In this document: piece by piece, positions 1 to 11,141 of the stretch
How positions within the stretch are numbered: position 1 is the first letter of the stretch
Layout: each line of letters starts with the position of its first letter
Assembly (NCBI GenBank): GCA_029891385.1
Contig: CM057233.1
Span: 28,069,852-28,133,851, forward strand
DNA length: 64,000 nucleotides
DNA from: Erythroxylum novogranatense
Taxonomy: Eukaryota > Streptophyta > Magnoliopsida > Malpighiales > Erythroxylaceae
Direction of reading: 5' to 3'
Program-made: the position numbers and the translations under genes
Notes under the pieces: model-generated
The model's database searches: none
What the model was told of the DNA's origin: nothing
What the model saw: the letters and a program-made list of their open reading frames with translations, nothing else

Positions 1-440
1 GCGAACTCTGAATCGATTAAAGTTCTTATTATTCACGGAACTTTTCAATCTTTGAACTTGAAAAAAGACAAGGAATATTGTTTTCCGTGAAATTTTGAAT
101 TAGTCAAATAATAAAACATCAAATTTCCTCACAAGACAAGGTATATTATTTGTTTGTTGTCTCGGTTCACATGATTTGATTTTATAGGCATAATTATTTG
201 TCTTAACTTGACCATCCAACATTTTCTTTCGGCAGATGGATAATCGTTTATTGATGAAGAATATTTTGCTGGAGCGCAATCATGGTCTTGTCAAGTGATG
301 GTCCAACAAAACAACAGTCGTTGCTTGGTTAATTCACCGACTAAAAGACAAAAGTTTGTCTTCTGCGATTCTCGGTATATGAATTACACTTTTTCCTTTC
401 ACATTTTATCAACTTACCTATCAATAATTTCTTTATAATT
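1..440. other. AT-rich sequence before the RPA1-like relic
   Basis: No gene is recognisable here. The stretch may contain the N-terminal exons of the decayed RPA1-like gene that follows, but no conserved peptide could be read with confidence. Confidence 0.4.
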
Positions 441-2110
441 AACGAGGGATCGCAAGTTGAGGGTATCATATTCAACAATGATATACAAAGATTGGAGACA
501 TCTTACGGTAGTGTCAAGAATATATCATTTCTAATGCAATTGTCAAATCAATTCCCTTAAGTATCAAACTGAAAATTTGAACATCTGGTGGATTCTCACA
601 AGTCGCATGCGGTCATCGAACTGTCACACAAGGCGATGCAATCATCCTCGATTTTCAACTTCACGCCTTTCCAAAGTCTTATGGATTATGTGGACGACAA
701 GCAAAAATCTGTTGGTTAGATGCTTAATATATTTTTCATACAATCTTACAAAACTTTCCACTTTGTGATTACATTAATGTTTAACACATGATAGATATTA
801 TAGCCGCCGTCGTTGAAGTGTTGGAAAAAAAGATGTCGTCGAGAGCGGAAAAGCTTCAATTGTCCAAAATTTGTTATCATAAATAAAGAGTAATTCTCAC
901 TCTGTATCTTTGTTACTATTTTGTGTCGAGATGAACAAATTTTACATCTTCTCGTTATCTCTTGTTTTTTTAGAACAAGCGGTTATACTATCGCTTTGGA
1001 ATTGTTTTGTTGAGAGCGAGGCGAAGATTATGGAATTACTTCACTCTCATCCGATTATTGTTTGCACGAATCTCAAAGTTAATTTCTTTAACGGTATTTG
1101 TTCCTTGCTCATAATAACACATCTTACTCGTCCTTTTCATTCTATCTAAAAATCATTTTGAAATGTTAGTTGTTGCATTGTCAGCGTGGTTCGACTCGAC
1201 CATCCTCGTTGAGCCACCCAACAAGAAGTTGCCGATCTCAAAATTGGTAATCCATTATATTCATACAACCTTTCTAACATTTTGTTACAAATTATATAGG
1301 AATTTTAAAATGTCTTTCTTTTATCGCCTATATAAATATTATATTCTGAGGCACAACGAAATAACAACCACATCAAAAACCTCGTCGGTGGAAAATCTTA
1401 CTTTACATATAATCCCGTATATCTTCGGATCTCTTGAAGATATCACCAAGATCATGTCTTTAGATTCTACCCCTAAGGTAATCACATCGCATATTCCAAA
1501 GTGACATATTGAATTTGAAACTTCTTCCTCGAACATTGTTATCAACTTTTCCTTAGATATCATGGATTGAAGCCAAAATTTCCTTTCAAAGACATTTTAC
1601 AAAAATTTTGGTATATGGCATGCAACCAATGCTTAGGTCTACAACTTTGATCTGGAGTTCTCTTTACTTGTAATTCTTCAGAGAAAACGCATGCAATGAG
1701 CCAAGGTTTCGCCTTCTATTTGCAATCTTCGATTTGTTGCTTATTCCTTCGTGTCATTCCATATTTTTCGCATGACTTTTTTACTTCCATGTCGCTTTTG
1801 CACTACTTTTTTGCCTACCCTACTATTCTTACTTTATTGAGCGGATGCCGATCGACATGGATTTGACCGATGACACGTAACTATAACGGCTTCTATTTTC
1901 AATGACCTCAGAAACTATTAAACTTAACCGCCGTTGAAGCAATGAAATATTACAATGAGGTTATATTTTCCTTCCTTCTTTCATGTACATTTCGGTTTAA
2001 TCACCGAAATATTTTCAACTAGTTATTTCACCGACAATGGACATTTTCTTCTCCGTTATAAGAACATGGATCTTCCTTGGAAAGTCTACGCCAATTGAAA
2101 AGCGATACCT
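441..2110 (+). pseudogene. Replication protein A large-subunit-like (RPA1/DUF223, OB-fold) relic
   Basis: RPA1 binds single-stranded DNA through OB folds; many plant copies are dispersed and some travel with Helitrons. Ordered fragments are readable on the plus strand in shifting frames. These are EGSQVEGIIFNNDIQRLE (about 450-505), YIISNAIVKSIPL (about 533-560), FNFTPFQSLMDYVDDKQKS (about 650-712), DIIAAVVEVLEKK (about 794-832), AVILSLWNCFVESEAKI (about 980-1030), LSAWFDSTILVEPP (about 1180-1221), FWYMACNQC plus FTCNSS (about 1605-1680), DMDLTDDT (about 1857-1880) and TITASIFND. The order matches RPA1: DUF223/OB fold, second OB fold, then the C-terminal zinc-finger OB fold. The first CxxC of the zinc finger is kept and the second is damaged (CNSS). 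Stops and frameshifts separate almost every block and some gaps look like introns. Assignment rests on remembered family consensus, without an alignment. Confidence 0.62.
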
Positions 2111-2540
2111 TTCTTCTCCCGTGAAGCCGGTGAACACTCGGTCTGCAGGTCAGGTGCAACGATTTACTGTTGTTTACTGCCGGAAAATTGATCTTGATGA
2201 ACTACTGAGAGCTCGGGCCACCACTCTCGGTGCTTTTATTCTTACTTTATCTTGATTTTATCTATAACATCATCTTTAATTATTTCGTATGTGCCATTTA
2301 GTTTCAATTCATCTCCCTTATATCGCTTGCTTAATATATATTGATTTTGATATTTTCGGAAAAAATCTTGAATCTTCTTCATCGCCTAAACTATGTCTCG
2401 AAAAAGGTTTCCGATGGTGAATACCACTTGCCGTCACAAATGGATAAGCTGTCGTCAAGAAGAATAAATAATGTCGGGCCGCAATCACTTCTGATCACAT
2501 GATACTCGTCGTAATAGGAAAAACCCAGATTCTCATAACT
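2111..2540. other. No recognisable gene
   Basis: AT-rich sequence, possibly the tail of the RPA1-like relic (DLPWKV-like residues near 2070 hint at this). Nothing else can be supported. Confidence 0.35.
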
Positions 2541-2950
2541 TTCGACTTGTATTTAAAACTTTTGTTTCTAATCGCTTCTTCATTCTTTCTTCTTTAATGT
2601 TGAAAGAAATGCTTATTGATGGAGGTGCAGCTAACTCAAACTCATTCTTGCATATGCTTCGCGTGCTTTGTCGAGTTCATTTGTGTTGTTAACCGTCGTG
2701 TTGTTAACCGTACGTGTTGTAAACTTAGTCGGTGTTGTGAACTTCGTACGTGTTGTTAACCGTCTGCGTTCTCGACCGTGTGTCTTGTCAACTTCGTCTA
2801 TGTTTGTATTTCTTCGCATACTTAAATGCCTTTTCGACTTAAATCATTTTTCAACTTCGCCTACATTTTTGAGTTCGTCATTTTTCAACTCCTCTGTTTT
2901 CTCTTGCATCGATAAAATCAAGCTTCGTCTTCTTTGTGAGTCTCTCAATA
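2540..2950 (-). repeat. Inverted copia LTR remnant with short tandem repeats
   Basis: On the plus strand this reads as the reverse complement of LTR-type sequence seen at 11,142-11,638: TTCTTTCTTC..TTGAAAGAAA.. followed by AACTCAAACT. Between about 2680 and 2790 a 12-15 base unit containing GTTGTTAACCGT recurs about five times with drift. It is flanked by CTTCGTCTA-type blocks like those at 15,750-15,890. Confidence 0.45.
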
Positions 2951-3356
2951 ATTAGATCTTACGGATCGAACTCCTATACTTCCAATCTTTTTCAATACTT
3001 TGGTATCTGGAAAATCCTCAGCGTCATCTTACTCAGTTCGATGATGGAGTTTCTATTATATCATCTAATTTCTTTGAACCGCCGCCACTCACCATGTCAT
3101 CTTCCTTATAGGGTTGGCAACTATCATCATGAAGATGAGTGTCCTGCAAACATTCTGACAGATGATCTCTCGAAAAGTCTTCAACACCTTAGCCAAATAA
3201 TGACAATCAACCGAGGTGTTGAAGATTTTGCACAAAATTATCATCGATATATGACATTCTTCTTCGTAATATGGATGATAATTCGGCGACCGTCGCTCTT
3301 GCTTTCGTTTTCTTCTCGGTTTCTCTTCGCACAAATTATGTTTGCTTTTTTAACTT

Positions 3357-3470
3357 CCTCTTGTTCTTCTTTATTTAAAGCGATTCACTTGATGTCATTT
3401 CCAACTCGTTTTAAATTTCGATTACGATTCCTTGGAGTATCTGAATTGACTAATCCTTCTTTGAAACTAT
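3357..3470 (+). repeat. Dispersed ~110-bp repeat, copy 1 of 3
   Basis: The block starting TCTTGTTCTTCTTTATTTAA and ending GAGTATCTGAATTGACTAAT recurs at 16,818-16,925 and 17,111-17,224 in the same orientation. It lies inside a long open frame (2936-3790) that I do not accept as a gene. It is probably part of the LTR or untranslated region of the local copia family. Confidence 0.6.
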
Positions 3471-4053
3471 TCTTTACACATGTAAACTATTTTAAACCTA
3501 TCTCAACGCAAATCCTTCTGTTTCACTTTATCATCTTGCGATCGCCCACGCCCTCCGATACCTCTATATCTAAACTTTCAAACCTTTCTCCTCTTAACTT
3601 CGATCAAACAATTCCTACCTGTTCTTGGTCTTCTTCTTCTTTAACGATATACATCATATCCTTCATTGCAAGAACATATCAACAATTAAACTTCGTCATC
3701 TATTTCAACCAGCAAAGAACATATAACTTTCTTAAAAGAATGTTTGGAGCAGTTTCTGATAAAAATAGCAACAGCTTGTCGACTAATTAAAGACAATCGT
3801 CTTTCGGACAAACTTTTGTTCCTTTAATTGTAATTTAGCTTATTCATGTAACTCACAAAAAATTAATCTTCAGTTTCGACTTGTATGTATAACTTTCTTT
3901 CAGAATCGCTATTTATTCTTTCTTCTTGAATCTTGAAAAGCAGTTATTGATTGACTCTTACCTTGTTCTTGAGAGCTTGGCGAAGATGATGGGCGAATCT
4001 TGAGAAGAAGAAGCTTCAAGATGATCAATAGAAGACATCCGCATAAGTCGTAC

Positions 4054-4076
4054 CCATATATATATATATATATATG
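4054..4076. repeat. (TA)n microsatellite
   Basis: About eleven TA dinucleotides in a row. Confidence 0.85.
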
Positions 4077-4831
4077 ATAACAAATTAGACAACAAAACAA
4101 AACATAGAGAATACAATAACAACTTCTTCTTCTCCCTATTTGTTATAATAAGAAGCGATTAACGGTGATGACTCTGCATAAATTACACAACATCTTACGC
4201 ATATCTATCATCTGGCCTACATATCATCATCATCTTCTCTATTCGATTCATTATTTCTTACGTTCTTTGACTTCTTAGCGTAAACTTTGTACTTCATTAT
4301 GCGGCGAAGGAAAGGCAAAGAAACTTGATCATCATCTGCCACGAGTTCTAGAGGCGTAAGTGTAGTATCATATCGTCGGCAGATTGGATGTAGTCTCTGC
4401 TTTCCTTTTGACCCACCTACATTATCTTCGAACAAGCCTAACTTCTTCTTGACGATAAACTCTTTCAACGAAGGTCCTCCACATGATTTTCTCCTTCCAT
4501 TGATCCGCATGTGAGCTCACTTGAGATCTGCAACTTGTTGCAGGAGACTTCTTCTGTAACTCCTCCCGTCATTCCTAACTTTGTTCTCGAATCTTCATTT
4601 CTCTGTTGAGAATCTTCAAGTCAATTACATTTATAGTACCTAAATTGATAGTGCTTTTACAGGCTCTCGAGGTTTTTCCACTTCAAGACGAATTCCGATT
4701 CTCTTAAAATTCTTGTCAATAGCATGCCGACGGATAAATAGTTGTATGTTTCATTTGTTTCACCATATAATGAAATATCGAAATGGTAAATTTAATGGTG
4801 TGTGGTTCGGCGAGATAGAATAAGCCTTTGC

Positions 4832-5293
4832 TCATCGAAGGTAGTTACCAAGTGTCTTGAACTCGTTCTTGATGCGATGCGCAATGAGAATCGCATGAAG
4901 AACCCTAGCTTTCGGCACCAGACTTGATGTCTTCCTTTCCGATGGGTCATTCACTCCATAAAGCTGGTTACTAACATCTGTTTCCTTTAAACCGCCCATT
5001 ATTATCCATTTTGGATTGGTAGAAAGCTTTTCTCCAACGGCTAAACATCCAGTCAGCTTCTCAATTAAGTCCATTGTAACAATAATGGTAACTCCGTCTA
5101 CCGTTGACACAATAGTCTTTTCCACCATCTGTGCATACTTCCAAAAATCAAATACCTGATTTGGATACACATCCTCTCGGACTGCGAAGAAATTTCTCCA
5201 ACCGGCTCCAATAATCTCTGGTTCGATATCCATTGTATCTCTTCGTAAAGATTCGAAGTCCACATGCCTTCCATACATCATAGCTCCTTCCAT
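4832..5293 (-). pseudogene. SIRE-type copia envelope-like ORF fragment (third copy)
   Basis: An open frame of about 153 codons whose N-terminal part matches the two plus-strand envelope-like ORFs at 8652 and 12,080. Shared motifs are MDIEPEIIGAGWRNFF, FDFWKYAQ (for YEFWKNTK), IVTMDLIEKL and QLYGVNDP (for QLYGRNNP). Such proteins (plant transposon-protein domain) are encoded between RNase H and the 3' LTR of SIRE/Maximus-type elements; their function is unproven. The copy is on the opposite strand, has lost its C-terminal basic and coiled-coil parts, and is too diverged from the other two to come from the local tandem duplication. Confidence 0.65.
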
Positions 5294-5984
5294 TGCTTCT
5301 GATTTGAAAATGATTCAGATACTCTGTTCTTCAATGGTTATCTCGTTCGATAGGATTTTGAGAGACAGAGAGATCAAACGCCTCAAGGCTAATGGTACTC
5401 GAACCGTTTCTGATTTGAGGTTATATAAAGGGTCTTGTCAGGCGTGCTCTAGACTCGTTGGGATTCTGAACACTTAAATTTTCCCTTCAGAACTTTCCTT
5501 GTTCCACAAGTTACCAGGTGTAACTTCATCGCTCGAACGTTACTCGACGCTCTTTTAACTTGATTAAAGCCCGCTAAACCATTCAAATGAAGAGCGGTTG
5601 GCAAAATTAGGCGAAATCTCAACATAGTTAAATATATTATAAAATCAAAACCAAAGGGCAATATTTCTAGGCCGATAAATTCATATTTACGTAAACTTGA
5701 AATGCGGGCGAAAAGTGACAAGTGGACCGGATAAGGAAAGCAGACGGAAGTTGAAAAGCGCACGAAAGCAAAAGTGAGCGGAAGCAAAAGCAAAACCACA
5801 ACTTGATCACTTTCACATCTGTTTTTCTGATCCAATAATCTTCTAACTATTATGATAATGGCAACTCCCGCCAAATGCCGATGACGTTTCAATTCATAGC
5901 TAATAGGTTTCTCACGTACTACTCCGCATGATTGACCTTCTACAATTATTTTTACATTTCCGCAAGATGAAGACGATGAGAACA

Positions 5985-6260
5985 GAGATTGCTTGAATCT
6001 TGAAAGAACGGTTATTCAATTGACTTTTGTAACTAACTCAAACTGATTCTTAATTCACACGTGCTTTGCTTTCCTCCGCTTTCCATCGCCCGCTTTTACT
6101 CCGTCTACTTTTGCACAACTTTAAATGCCTTTAACTTCAAATGCGGTTTTGCTTCCATCGCTTTTCAACTTCGAGTTTGCTTTTAAAATTCCGTCTTGTT
6201 TTCATCATTATTTGTACTTTATCAACATCATTTATGTCAAGTCGTTTAGACTTAAAAATC
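5985..6260 (-). repeat. Inverted copia LTR remnant
   Basis: The reverse complement carries GTTAGTTAC..CTCAAACTGAATAACCG..TTTCAAGATTCAAG-like sequence, as in the plus-strand LTR fragment at 11,560-11,620. Next to it are AAGCGG/AGACGGA units of the kind tandemly arrayed at 11,400-11,560. Confidence 0.5.
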
Positions 6261-6474
6261 TCTTCTTTTTAATCGCATGATTTCTTCATCGGGTAGATTG
6301 ACGTTCAATTAATAGGCATAATGTCAAACATCGTCAATACCGTATTATAGAAATAAACACGAGAAAGAGATTAACGCTTTAATTCATAGGTGAGACCGTC
6401 ATAATTTTTAATTGTGGCAAGGAAAGACACGCTAACCCCAAAATGTATGAACCGGAAGACTGTTTTTCTTGTAT

Positions 6475-6530
6475 CGAATAATCTTCTAAGCGGTATAATA
6501 ATGTCGATTCTTGCCAAAGCGTATTCAAAA
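6475..6530. repeat. Dispersed CGAATAATCTTCTAA motif block
   Basis: A block with CGAATAATCTTCTAA followed by a TATAATAATGTC-like string occurs here and at 16,987-17,022 and 17,264-17,297, with a weaker copy near 5830. It marks another shared segment of the local repeat family. Confidence 0.5.
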
Positions 6531-6661
6531 GTAAGCAAACATGAGCGAAATTAGAGAAGAAGAGCACCACAGTGAGACACCGACATTTCAAGAAAATTTG
6601 ATAACCACGGAAAGGAGAAATACAGATCGAAATGCACCCAAACCTTTGTCATTAGTAAGAC

Positions 6662-7300
6662 TTACAATGGATAGAACTTTAGCTTTCGGTCTAGATAATG
6701 CAAAGAACTACCGTAGAAGATTCTAAAATGGCCCATCCTAGAACTTGGAAACACAAATCGACTGCTTTTATTTTGTTTACACAAAACATCAACATCACTT
6801 AATTGATAAATACACGATTCTGATTCTACATCAACAATATTATTACAACTTAACATAGTTGGAAACACAGGTGAACCCTTCATGTCTCCGATCTTGTCTT
6901 TAATGCTTCCACCGCAGATTTCATACTCGCTATTCCGATCCATGGCTTTTACCATTTCGTTATAAGCAGCATCCATGCTTCTCTCTCACTCCAATGCATC
7001 TTCACCAAACTCTTCCGCATAAGCCTGCAGTTTCAATGTCTTAGCCTCACAACAGCTAACCTGCTTCTCTAGCACAAGAAGCATCTCTTTCGTTCGTCAT
7101 ACTTCTTCTTTTACTGACTTAAGGCGGTTCTCAGAAACCTCAAAAGTAGCTACTGCTGCTTTGTGTTGGCCAGAATCATTGTCAAATAGCATCTTCTTCT
7201 TTGTCATAGATGTCAATGAGTTTTTCAAAACACGGTCTTCGCCCATAGACCCTCTATTTGAAAGCAAGTTTAGATGAGAGGTGTATGAATTCCTTTACAC
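6662..7300 (-). pseudogene. Decayed gag-like coiled-coil ORF
   Basis: One minus-strand frame, broken only by two in-frame stops, gives a charged helical protein. Pieces include MGEDRVLKNSLTSMTKKKML, HKAAVATFEVSENRLKSVKE, RTKEMLLVLEKQV and MDAAYNEMVKAMDRNSEYEI. This is the composition of the coiled-coil part of SIRE-type copia gag. Near the end, SSRMGHFRIFY has the spacing of a CCHC zinc knuckle with its cysteines replaced. Read as gag, it lies in the opposite direction to the pol relic that begins at 7780. The family call is inference; the decayed long frame is directly visible. Confidence 0.4.
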
Positions 7301-7320
7301 CTTCAAAAAATGCTCATAGT

Positions 7321-7560
7321 CTAATGATGAGCGTCTAAGCGTTTCAAAAGTAAACTCGCAATATTTTGCATCTCCTCATGATCAACCATATTCATGGATT
7401 CAAGAATGCAAAGCGACCCCTCACCATATATTTTAGGATAGAATCGATACACTAGTTCCTGTATGGAGTTAGAAGAAGCTGTGACCTGGAAGATTTCCAA
7501 AGAACTTCTCGTGAAACCGATCAACCTTTGCACTCCTTTAAAAGGAACAAGTACCTCAAA
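7321..7560 (-). pseudogene. Unidentified open frame upstream of the gag-like relic
   Basis: A minus-strand frame of about 70 codons (from about 7533) with FYPKIYGEGSLCILESMNMV and QNIASLLLKRLDAHH. I do not recognise it. It is immediately upstream of, and on the same strand as, the gag-like coiled-coil relic, so it may be the start of that polyprotein. Confidence 0.3.
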
Positions 7561-7779
7561 GAGTTCGTTGATACCAAGCTGTCATCCTCACCACTTGAAT
7601 TATCCATTTCAAGTGAATTAGGCGTAAAATAACAAAGTAAAATGTGAAATTTGATTACGAAATAGAATAAACAAAAGAAAAGCGAAATGTTACGGCGTAG
7701 AAGAAACCATGATCTTCCTCACAAACACCACCGAGGGTAAATCTATGGGATTTCGATTCACTAGAAAGAACAGACATTC

Positions 7780-8360
7780 GTAAGATTGATAAGAATTCCC
7801 ATGCATGCATTAACAACGTATTATTAGTTGATGGTCTAAAGCATAACTTGATAAGTATTAGTCAATTATGTGATTCTAGTTCTGAAGTTACATTCAACCA
7901 AAACTTTTGTGAAGTCAGAAACAAAGATGGTACGAGTGGTGGCTGTCACTTTCTTGGACCAAACCTAGTGTCATGGTCAAGCAAGAGACAAAGCTCGATT
8001 GCATTATCAAGCTAGAAAGTTGAATATATATCCGCCATGTTGTTGTTCACAAATATTGTGGATCAAGTATCAATTGGAGAACTACTCAATACAAGAGGAA
8101 GAGATTCCAATATCTGCGACAACACCACCGCCATCGACTTCGAAAGAATCCAATACAACATTCAAGGTCAAGCACATAGAAGTCGGACATCATTTCTTGA
8201 GAGATTACGTTCGAGAGGAAAGTCGTGGATCTACGTTCGTGGAAACAAAATATCATCGGTGGATTTCTTCACAAAACCACTAAGTGAAGATCCCTTTAAA
8301 GAAATCAGACGCAACCTCAATATGGTGATGATAACGGACCATTCATCTGGTTTTTCATGA
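7780..8360 (+). pseudogene. Ty1/copia pol relic: pre-integrase segment fused to RNase H end
   Basis: Copia polyproteins run protease, pre-integrase, integrase, reverse transcriptase, RNase H. Here LLVDGLKHNLISISQLC (about 7820-7875) is the classic pre-integrase motif. It is followed within about 60 bases, in the same frame, by GCHFLGPNLVSWSSK (about 7940-7985) and IALSS-stop-KVEYISA, the RNase H end. Integrase and reverse transcriptase are absent, so a deletion of several kilobases joined the two. Downstream, frame changes near 8030 and 8105 lead to QILWIKYQLENYSIQE, then ICDNTTAID and VDFFTKPLSEDPFKEIRRNL, the usual copia C terminus. Confidence 0.8.
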
Positions 8361-8440
8361 AGACCAAACAGATAGACGGAGGAGTTAACGGGGCATTCAT
8401 CCGGTTTTCATGAAGACAACAAAGGCAGACGGTGGAGTTA
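8331..8440 (+). repeat. Leader repeats, about 55 bp, two copies
   Basis: Two diverged units, each with AACGG..CATTCATC.GG and AGACGG.GGAGTTAA, lie between the RNase H end and the envelope-like ATG. Unit 2 of the tandem duplication has three such copies (about 11,690-11,850). Confidence 0.6.
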
Positions 8441-8651
8441 AGGCGTTACGGTTTGGATATAAAACTTCTTTGACAAAAAGAGTTTTAGCGGGAAAAATTG
8501 TCAAATCATCGAGAAGTAGAATCGTTCTAGAATTCACTATAAAATCCTAAAAGCGACCTTTGGGATTTACGCGAATTCACAAATTGTTAGTTCTCTTAAA
8601 TCTCTGTGATATTTCTTCAAGCAAAGTTCCTACTCAATCAGAATCAGCAAG

Positions 8652-10962
8652 ATGAATGTCAAGCCTATTTTGCGACTTGATCCAGGATCAGGATCGGGAA
8701 GATTGGTAAACTTCGAACAACTCATAAACGAAGAGATGGATATAGAGCCACAGATAATCGCGGCAGGTTGGAGAAACTTCTTTGAAGTACGAGATGAAGT
8801 CTATCTCGAGAAGTTTATGAGTTACGGAAGAATACTAAATCGATAGATGATACAATCGTGTCGTATGTAGACACACACTTTCGATTATAATGTGAAGGAG
8901 TTCTTGGAGAAAGTCGATGAATGTCCGATGGATGGAGTTCGACTCACTAACATGACGAAATGGATGACTAAGCTTAAGATGAGCGAAGATGAAGTTAGTC
9001 GTCAACTTTATGGACAAAATAACCCAGTGAAAGGAGAGCCTCTTGGTGGTACCAAAAGCAAGGTATTGTTCGCGGTTACATGTGATGTGTGTGTTACCTA
9101 GATTAGGTTCACGACATCAAGTCACTACCTGGATGAACAATGTATTTTCATCTTTCGAATCATCACCCAATAGATTTACCATTTTGATTTTTCAGTACAT
9201 GGTAAAATCAATAAAGGATACAAACACTAGTCCGTATGGGATCTTTGTTGACAAGAGTGTTCGAGAATCGGCATCGATTGGGTTGGGCGATTAGGCGAAG
9301 ATATCTATTAGAAGCTACATCGATTCAACATCAATTGCGAAAATGGGTGCGAGACTTTCGAGACGAAAAGGAGCAAAATCGCCAAGGAAAGCAACGATTG
9401 AGGCCGGCGTATCTGAAGCGATCTCTATGAAGGAAACAAGAAGTTCACATTCGAGGAATCAAAGTCGAGAGGTGTTCGAGTTTTGAATCGGTGACTTGAA
9501 GCGTAAAGGGAACCTCTACCGAGTGACATTCAAAGAAAGCAAGAAGGTTACCCAGAGGCGAAAACTCGAAACAAAAGAAGCCGAAGAAATCCAAAGACTC
9601 AAGTCAATCGAGCATTCTCAACTACAAGGATCAAGAGCTACAAAGTCCATCATCAATCCTCGAAAATGATTGAAACTTCGATCTCGAGGAGCTGGAGGAA
9701 AAAGGAAGAAGAACTGGAAAGATGAAAACGCAACCTAAAAGGTCACCAAGGCGAAAGAAAATGAGTCCAGAAAGGAAGGAAGTCCAACAACAAAACCAAA
9801 GTCTAAGAAGGCAAGACAAGAAAAGACATTGTTGATACTAAACAAATGTCATTGATGATCTGGTGATATTCTTGAAGTTAATGTCGAAGTTATTCTGGTA
9901 ATCTCAAGGATACTCACACCGTCCTGACAATCCAATTTTGAAGAAGTAGTTTCTACTACTTTTCGGTCTTCATTGTCCACAAACAAATTGCTACACATGT
10001 TATGAGACAAAGGTTACTCGAGAAAGTAGTAAGTGTGATGACTAGTGTTCCATCCGAATCTTTAACTTTTCAAAGAGAAAGTTGGGAACACAGATTGGTT
10101 GTTCTGAGAGAGAAGAAGACCAAATCTCTCATCATCCGAGACAAACCAAAGAGATTTGTGAAAGCCTTCTTCAAATCACTTGAATTTGATTCTGACATTC
10201 TACATCTGTTGGATAGGGGTTACAAGAATTTCTATGATCAAGCGAAAAGAGTTGCAAGAGAACCATATCCACCAGAACCATTTGGAGAGCGTCTGACTTC
10301 TTATCCAATATTGGACGAGATGATAATCAAGGTGGTACCGATTTACAACCACCAAATTTTGTGGAGCAGCGTGAAGAGAAGCTCGTGAAAGTTCAACCGA
10401 ACCGATTTTAGATGACATGACTTGGATCGATTGCGAAGCGGTGCAATTGATTGATGAAGCATGTGAAGAGAAAAGAAGTCAAGTTCTATCTCGCATTTAT
10501 CAAGATCCGAGAACAAGCCAAACTAAGGCTACAGCGAGATGATCCACAGGAGGTACTATCGAAAAAGGTCGATTGTTCTTTTCTGATTGGCAAGTTAAAA
10601 TGTTCTTCTATTGTTTTACGCAACATTATGCAAAATCGACCTCTGTGGGAGATCAACTCAATTGCAGAAGCTATGCCTTGGCTTGGAAGTACATATCTAC
10701 GTATACTTGACTCCTATGATCTTGATATTCCTGATCGAGCTGTATATGTTCCTCGCCTCTCCTACAAATTATTGAAACACATGTCTCAAACGTGGAAGCT
10801 TATCTGACAACGATTCTTGTTGTTGAAAAACAAGTGTTGAGACAGAATCCTCGACTGCAGCTGAATCGTCGACTCTAAACAAACAAGTTCAGAAACTTGA
10901 TAAGGATATGAAGAAGGTTAAGAAGATGCTGAAAAAGTTGGTGAAGCAGTTAGGGAAATAAT
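8652..10962 (+). pseudogene. SIRE-type copia envelope-like ORF, copy 1 (broken)
   Basis: Starts MNVKPILRLDPGSGSGRLVN at the same ATG context as copy 2 and ends with the lysine-rich coiled coil MLKKLVKQLGK and a TAA. Readable parts in order are MDIEPQIIAAGWRNFF; QLYGQNNP; KSKVLF and SIKDTNT (N-terminal plant transposon-protein domain); a basic serine/lysine-rich middle; SWEHRLVVLREKKTKS and FYDQAKRVAREPYPPEPFGE (10,080-10,300); AMPWLGSTYLRI; then the coiled coil. Many frameshifts and stops (first near 8845) make it non-functional. An unbroken copy would be roughly 750-770 codons. It lies after RNase H and before a polypurine tract, the position of envelope-like ORFs in SIRE/Maximus elements. 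Confidence 0.7.
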
Positions 10963-11127
10963 TTTTGATTAATAACAAATAGCGGGACAAGGAAGAATGA
11001 GGAAGAATCATTTGGAAGGAAAAGCGATTTAAAGATGAAAGCAGAAGTTATTTTTTTATTTACTCATACTTCTGTATATTTGAAACTTTTCATATTCCTC
11101 TATTATATCAAAATATTTGTTATCATC

Positions 11128-11141
11128 AAAAAGGGGGAGAT
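11128..11141 (+). other. Polypurine tract, copia, unit 1
   Basis: AAAAAGGGGGAGAT directly precedes TGTTAAGTCAAACC, the 5' end of the LTR fragment; it would prime plus-strand DNA synthesis. The equivalent tract in unit 2 is at 14,563-14,576. Confidence 0.75.

Noticed and set aside
2936..3790. 284-codon plus-strand open frame
   Set aside because: Composition is low-complexity (Ser/Leu/Phe/Ile), it contains a dispersed non-coding repeat (3357-3470), and no domain is recognisable. A stretch ANILTDDLSKSLQHLSQIM vaguely resembles a copia RNase H end but is too weak to call.
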